From the NCBI GenBank assembly GCA_014380205.1, contig JACMKH010000317.1, positions 1-7,173 on the forward strand: 7,173 nt of DNA. Direction: 5' to 3'. A model generated the notes under the pieces. The model did not search any database. It worked only from the letters and a program-made list of their open reading frames with translations, and was not told the DNA's origin. The stretch is from Sphingomonadaceae bacterium. GTDB taxonomy: Bacteria > Pseudomonadota > Alphaproteobacteria > Sphingomonadales > Sphingomonadaceae. Shown here piece after piece: positions 5,221 through 7,173 of this stretch. The position numbers and the translations under genes are program-made. Numbering within the stretch: the stretch's first letter is position 1; each line of letters starts with the position of its first letter.

Positions 5221-6765
5221 ATCAGCTTGCGCACGTTCGCGATCCCGTAGAGCGCGGTGAAGCTGCCCATGCGCGGGCCCTGGCTCGCGCCGAGCAGCGT
5301 CTCGTAGAGCGCGCGGAACCAGTCGCGGAGGGGGTCGAAGCCGTGCGCCTTGCCGACCTCGAAGACCGCGTGCTGGATCGTGTCTTCACCGGCGTCCTCG
5401 GGCATCGCGGCGAGCGCGGCATCGAGATCGCGTAGCGCGGCGGCCTCGCGCGCCCGGGGCGCGGCGGTAGAGCGCGTCGGCGATGAAATCGCGGAAATAG
5501 GCGAGCGCGAAATCGATCAGCGCGCCGAGCTCGGGATGCGTCTCCGGCGCGGCGTCGGGGGCGTAGCGTTTGACGAAGGCCCAGAGCAGATCCTTGTCGT
5601 CGGTCGAGGCGACCGCGACGAGGTTGAGGAGCAGCGCGAAGCTGAGCGGCATATCGACGCGCGGCGGATCGCCCGCGTGGACGTGGTGGACGGGGTTGCC
5701 CAGCCGCTTGTCGATCGCCTGCCCCGGCCAGGCCGCGAGGAACTGGTGATATTCGTCGACCGCCTTGGGGATGATCGCGAAGGAGAGCTGCTTGGCCGCG
5801 CGCGGATCGCGGTAGATGTAGAAGGCGAGGCTCTCGCGCGGCGCATAGGCTAGCCATTCGTCGATGGTGAGGCCGTTGCCCTTGGACTTGGAGATTTTCT
5901 GCCCCTCTTCGTCGAGGAACATTTCGTAGTGGAAGCCCTCGGGCGGGCGCGCGCCGAGGATGCGCGCGATCTTCGAGCTTTGCGTGACCGAATCGATCAG
6001 GTCCTTGCCCGACATTTCGTAATCGACGCCGAGCGCGGCCCAGCGCATCGCCCAGTCGACCTTCCACTGAAGCTTGGCGCCGCCCGAGAGGATCGACTGC
6101 TCGATTGGCCCCGCGTCGGGATCGTCGAAGCGCACGAGGCCGGCGTCGGCGTCAATGACCTCGACCGGGACCTGGAGCACCTTGCCGCTCGCCGGCGAGA
6201 TCGGCAGCACGGGCGAATAGGTCGCGCGCCGCTCCTCGCCCAAAGTGGGGAGCATCACGCCCATAATCGCGTCCCAATGGGCGAGCACATTGCACAGCTG
6301 TTCGTCGAAGCGGCCCAAAGCGTAGCATTCGCTCGAGGCGACGAACTCGTAGTCGAACTCGTAGCGATCGAGGAATTCGCGGAGCAGCGCGTTGTTGTGG
6401 GCGGCGTAGCTGTCGTGGCAGCCATAGGGATCGGGGACGCGGCACAGCGGCTGGTCGATATGCTGGTGGAGCATCTCGGGGTGCGGCATGTTGGGCGGCA
6501 CCTTGCGCATCCCGTCCATGTCGTCCGAAAAGGCGATCAGCCGCGAGGGCCAATCGGCGAGCTCGGCGAGCGCGTGGCGGACGAACTGCGTCCGCGCGAC
6601 CTCCTGAAAGGTGCCGAGATGGGGCAGCCCCGAGGGGCCATAGCCGGTCTGGAGCACGACCGCCTCGCCGCCCGGCTTGCCCTCGGGCCAGCGCTTGAGG
6701 ATCTTGCGCGCTTCCTCGTAGGGCCAGGCCTTGGACTTCATCGCGGCGTCGCGAAGCTCGCTCAT
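5190..6765 (-). CDS. lysK: lysine--tRNA ligase, class I, interrupted by a frameshift
   Basis: Class I lysyl-tRNA synthetase charges tRNA-Lys in the cytosol. The minus-strand reading starts at the ATG at 6765 (MSELRDAAMKSKAWPYEEARKIL). The HIGH-like motif is PSGLPHLG (44-51) and the KMSKS-like motif is KISKS (290-294, in QKISKSKGNG). The frame stays intact to about residue 437 (DFIADALYRRAP) and then turns into an arginine-rich nonsense tail that stops at 5386. The true C-terminus continues in another frame (REAAALRDLDAALAAMPEDA, then DTIQHAVFEVGKAHGF) to the TAG at 5190-5192. Removing one base from the C4/G3 run at 5453-5459 joins the halves into about 524 residues, normal for this family. 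No other lysine synthetase is visible here. A sequencing or assembly error is likelier than a real mutation. A weak ribosome binding site (GGAA) precedes the start. Confidence 0.9.
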
Positions 6766-6790
6766 GTTGCGCTTTCGTTCCGGCTGGGCG

Positions 6791-6795
6791 AAGGA
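6791..6795 (+). promoter_or_regulatory. ribosome binding site choosing the helicase-like start
   Basis: AAGGA lies 7 bases before the GTG at 6803 but only 1 base before another in-frame GTG at 6797, so 6803 is the better start. An ATG at 6795 is in a different frame and closes after three codons. Confidence 0.55.
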
Positions 6796-6802
6796 TGTGC
6801 GC

Positions 6803-7173
6803 GTGACCCTGCCGCATCCCGCGCTCCATGCCACGCACGGCGGCATCTGGATAGCCAGCCCCGACGGCGAGATCCGCGGCGCGGGGCGGGGCGAGGCGAT
6901 CGCGCGCGCGGCCGAGACGCCGATGATCTTGCTCAACGCGCCGATGGTCGGGCAGAGGCTCGGCTACCCCGACCTTTCGGGGCTTGACCTGCTCGAGCTG
7001 TTCGCCTTCGTCCATCCCGCGCGCTTCATGGTGCCGACCCCGGCGGGGCTGGCGCGCGCGCTGGGCCTGGCGGTTCCCGAGAGCGAGGAGGACGCGGCCT
7101 GCCTGTTGCTCGACGCGGCCAACGCGCTGCTCGACACGCTGGGGCGCGCCGAATGGGCCGAGCGCGAGGGGGC
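6803..7173 (+). CDS. N-terminus of a probable DinG-like ATP-dependent DNA helicase (partial)
   Basis: The reading is open from a GTG at 6803 to the window end: 123 full codons and two bases, no stop. It begins MTLPHPALHATHGGIWIASPDGE and continues with AIARAAETPMILLNAP, QRLGYPDLSGLDLLELFAFV and HPARFMVPTPAGLARALGL. From memory, this opening is that of the long DinG/Rad3-like helicases of sphingomonads, whose N-terminal region precedes the ATPase core. No Walker motif has been reached, so the helicase function is inferred from similarity of the opening alone. The third-position G/C pattern matches its neighbours and shows real coding. It is divergent from lysK with only 37 bases between the two start codons. 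Confidence 0.7.
   Translation, partial: MTLPHPALHATHGGIWIASPDGEIRGAGRGEAIARAAETPMILLNAPMVGQRLGYPDLSGLDLLELFAFVHPARFMVPTPAGLARALGLAVPESEEDAACLLLDAANALLDTLGRAEWAEREG

Noticed and set aside
5386..5454. Arginine-rich tail of the first lysK frame as a real alternative C-terminus
   Set aside because: The tail (GARGRRATRSRCRARRD...) is what reading a GC-rich gene out of frame gives, while the other frame continues the conserved LysK C-terminus to a stop at 5190.
5440..5475. Programmed ribosomal frameshifting in lysK
   Set aside because: There is no slippery heptamer of known type, no obvious stimulatory structure, and no precedent known to me for class I lysyl-tRNA synthetases. A homopolymer error explains it more simply.
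5929..6987. 352-codon plus-strand open reading opposite lysK
   Set aside because: It is the mirror of the lysK codons, low in complexity, and crosses the start regions of both divergent genes. It has no recognisable domain.

Overview
The window is GC-rich (about two thirds G+C by eye) and reads as ordinary chromosome of an alphaproteobacterium, most likely Sphingomonadales. That placement rests on the gene order rpmF-plsX-fabH-ihfA-merR, a class I lysyl-tRNA synthetase (lysK) in place of the class II enzyme, and the wording of the proteins. It is an inference from memory, because no search could be run.

Layout. Positions 1-177 (minus) hold the first 59 codons of a secreted protein. Positions 357-1883 (minus) hold a two-gene unit: a four-helix MAPEG-family membrane protein, then 9 bases later a 360-residue fusion of a redoxin-like domain with a 2-oxoglutarate/Fe(II) oxygenase domain. 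The stretch 1884-2074 separates this unit from the plus-strand cluster and carries a promoter candidate and a strong leader hairpin. The cluster (2075-5179) is ribosomal protein L32 (rpmF), acyl-ACP:phosphate acyltransferase (plsX), ketoacyl-ACP synthase III (fabH), integration host factor alpha (ihfA) and a small MerR-type regulator. It links translation, phospholipid and fatty-acid initiation, and nucleoid or regulatory proteins. lysK converges on it from the minus strand (5190-6765). A divergent helicase-like gene begins at 6803 and runs off the window end.

Two points stand out. First, lysK is split by a one-base frameshift in a C4/G4-type homopolymer at 5453-5459, although the protein is otherwise intact on both sides; a sequencing error in an essential gene is the likeliest reason. 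Second, two large imperfect palindromes (2270-2331 and 4354-4405) are clearly related. They share the same arm motifs and the same 3-base asymmetric bulge, lie in opposite orientation in two gaps of the cluster, and one of them supplies the stop codon of fabH. They look like members of a dispersed palindromic repeat family.

No CRISPR array, tRNA, rRNA, transposase, phage gene or defence system was seen. I found no convincing previously undescribed multi-gene system. The closest to novelty are the palindrome family and the redoxin-oxygenase fusion, which lacks the peroxidatic cysteine.
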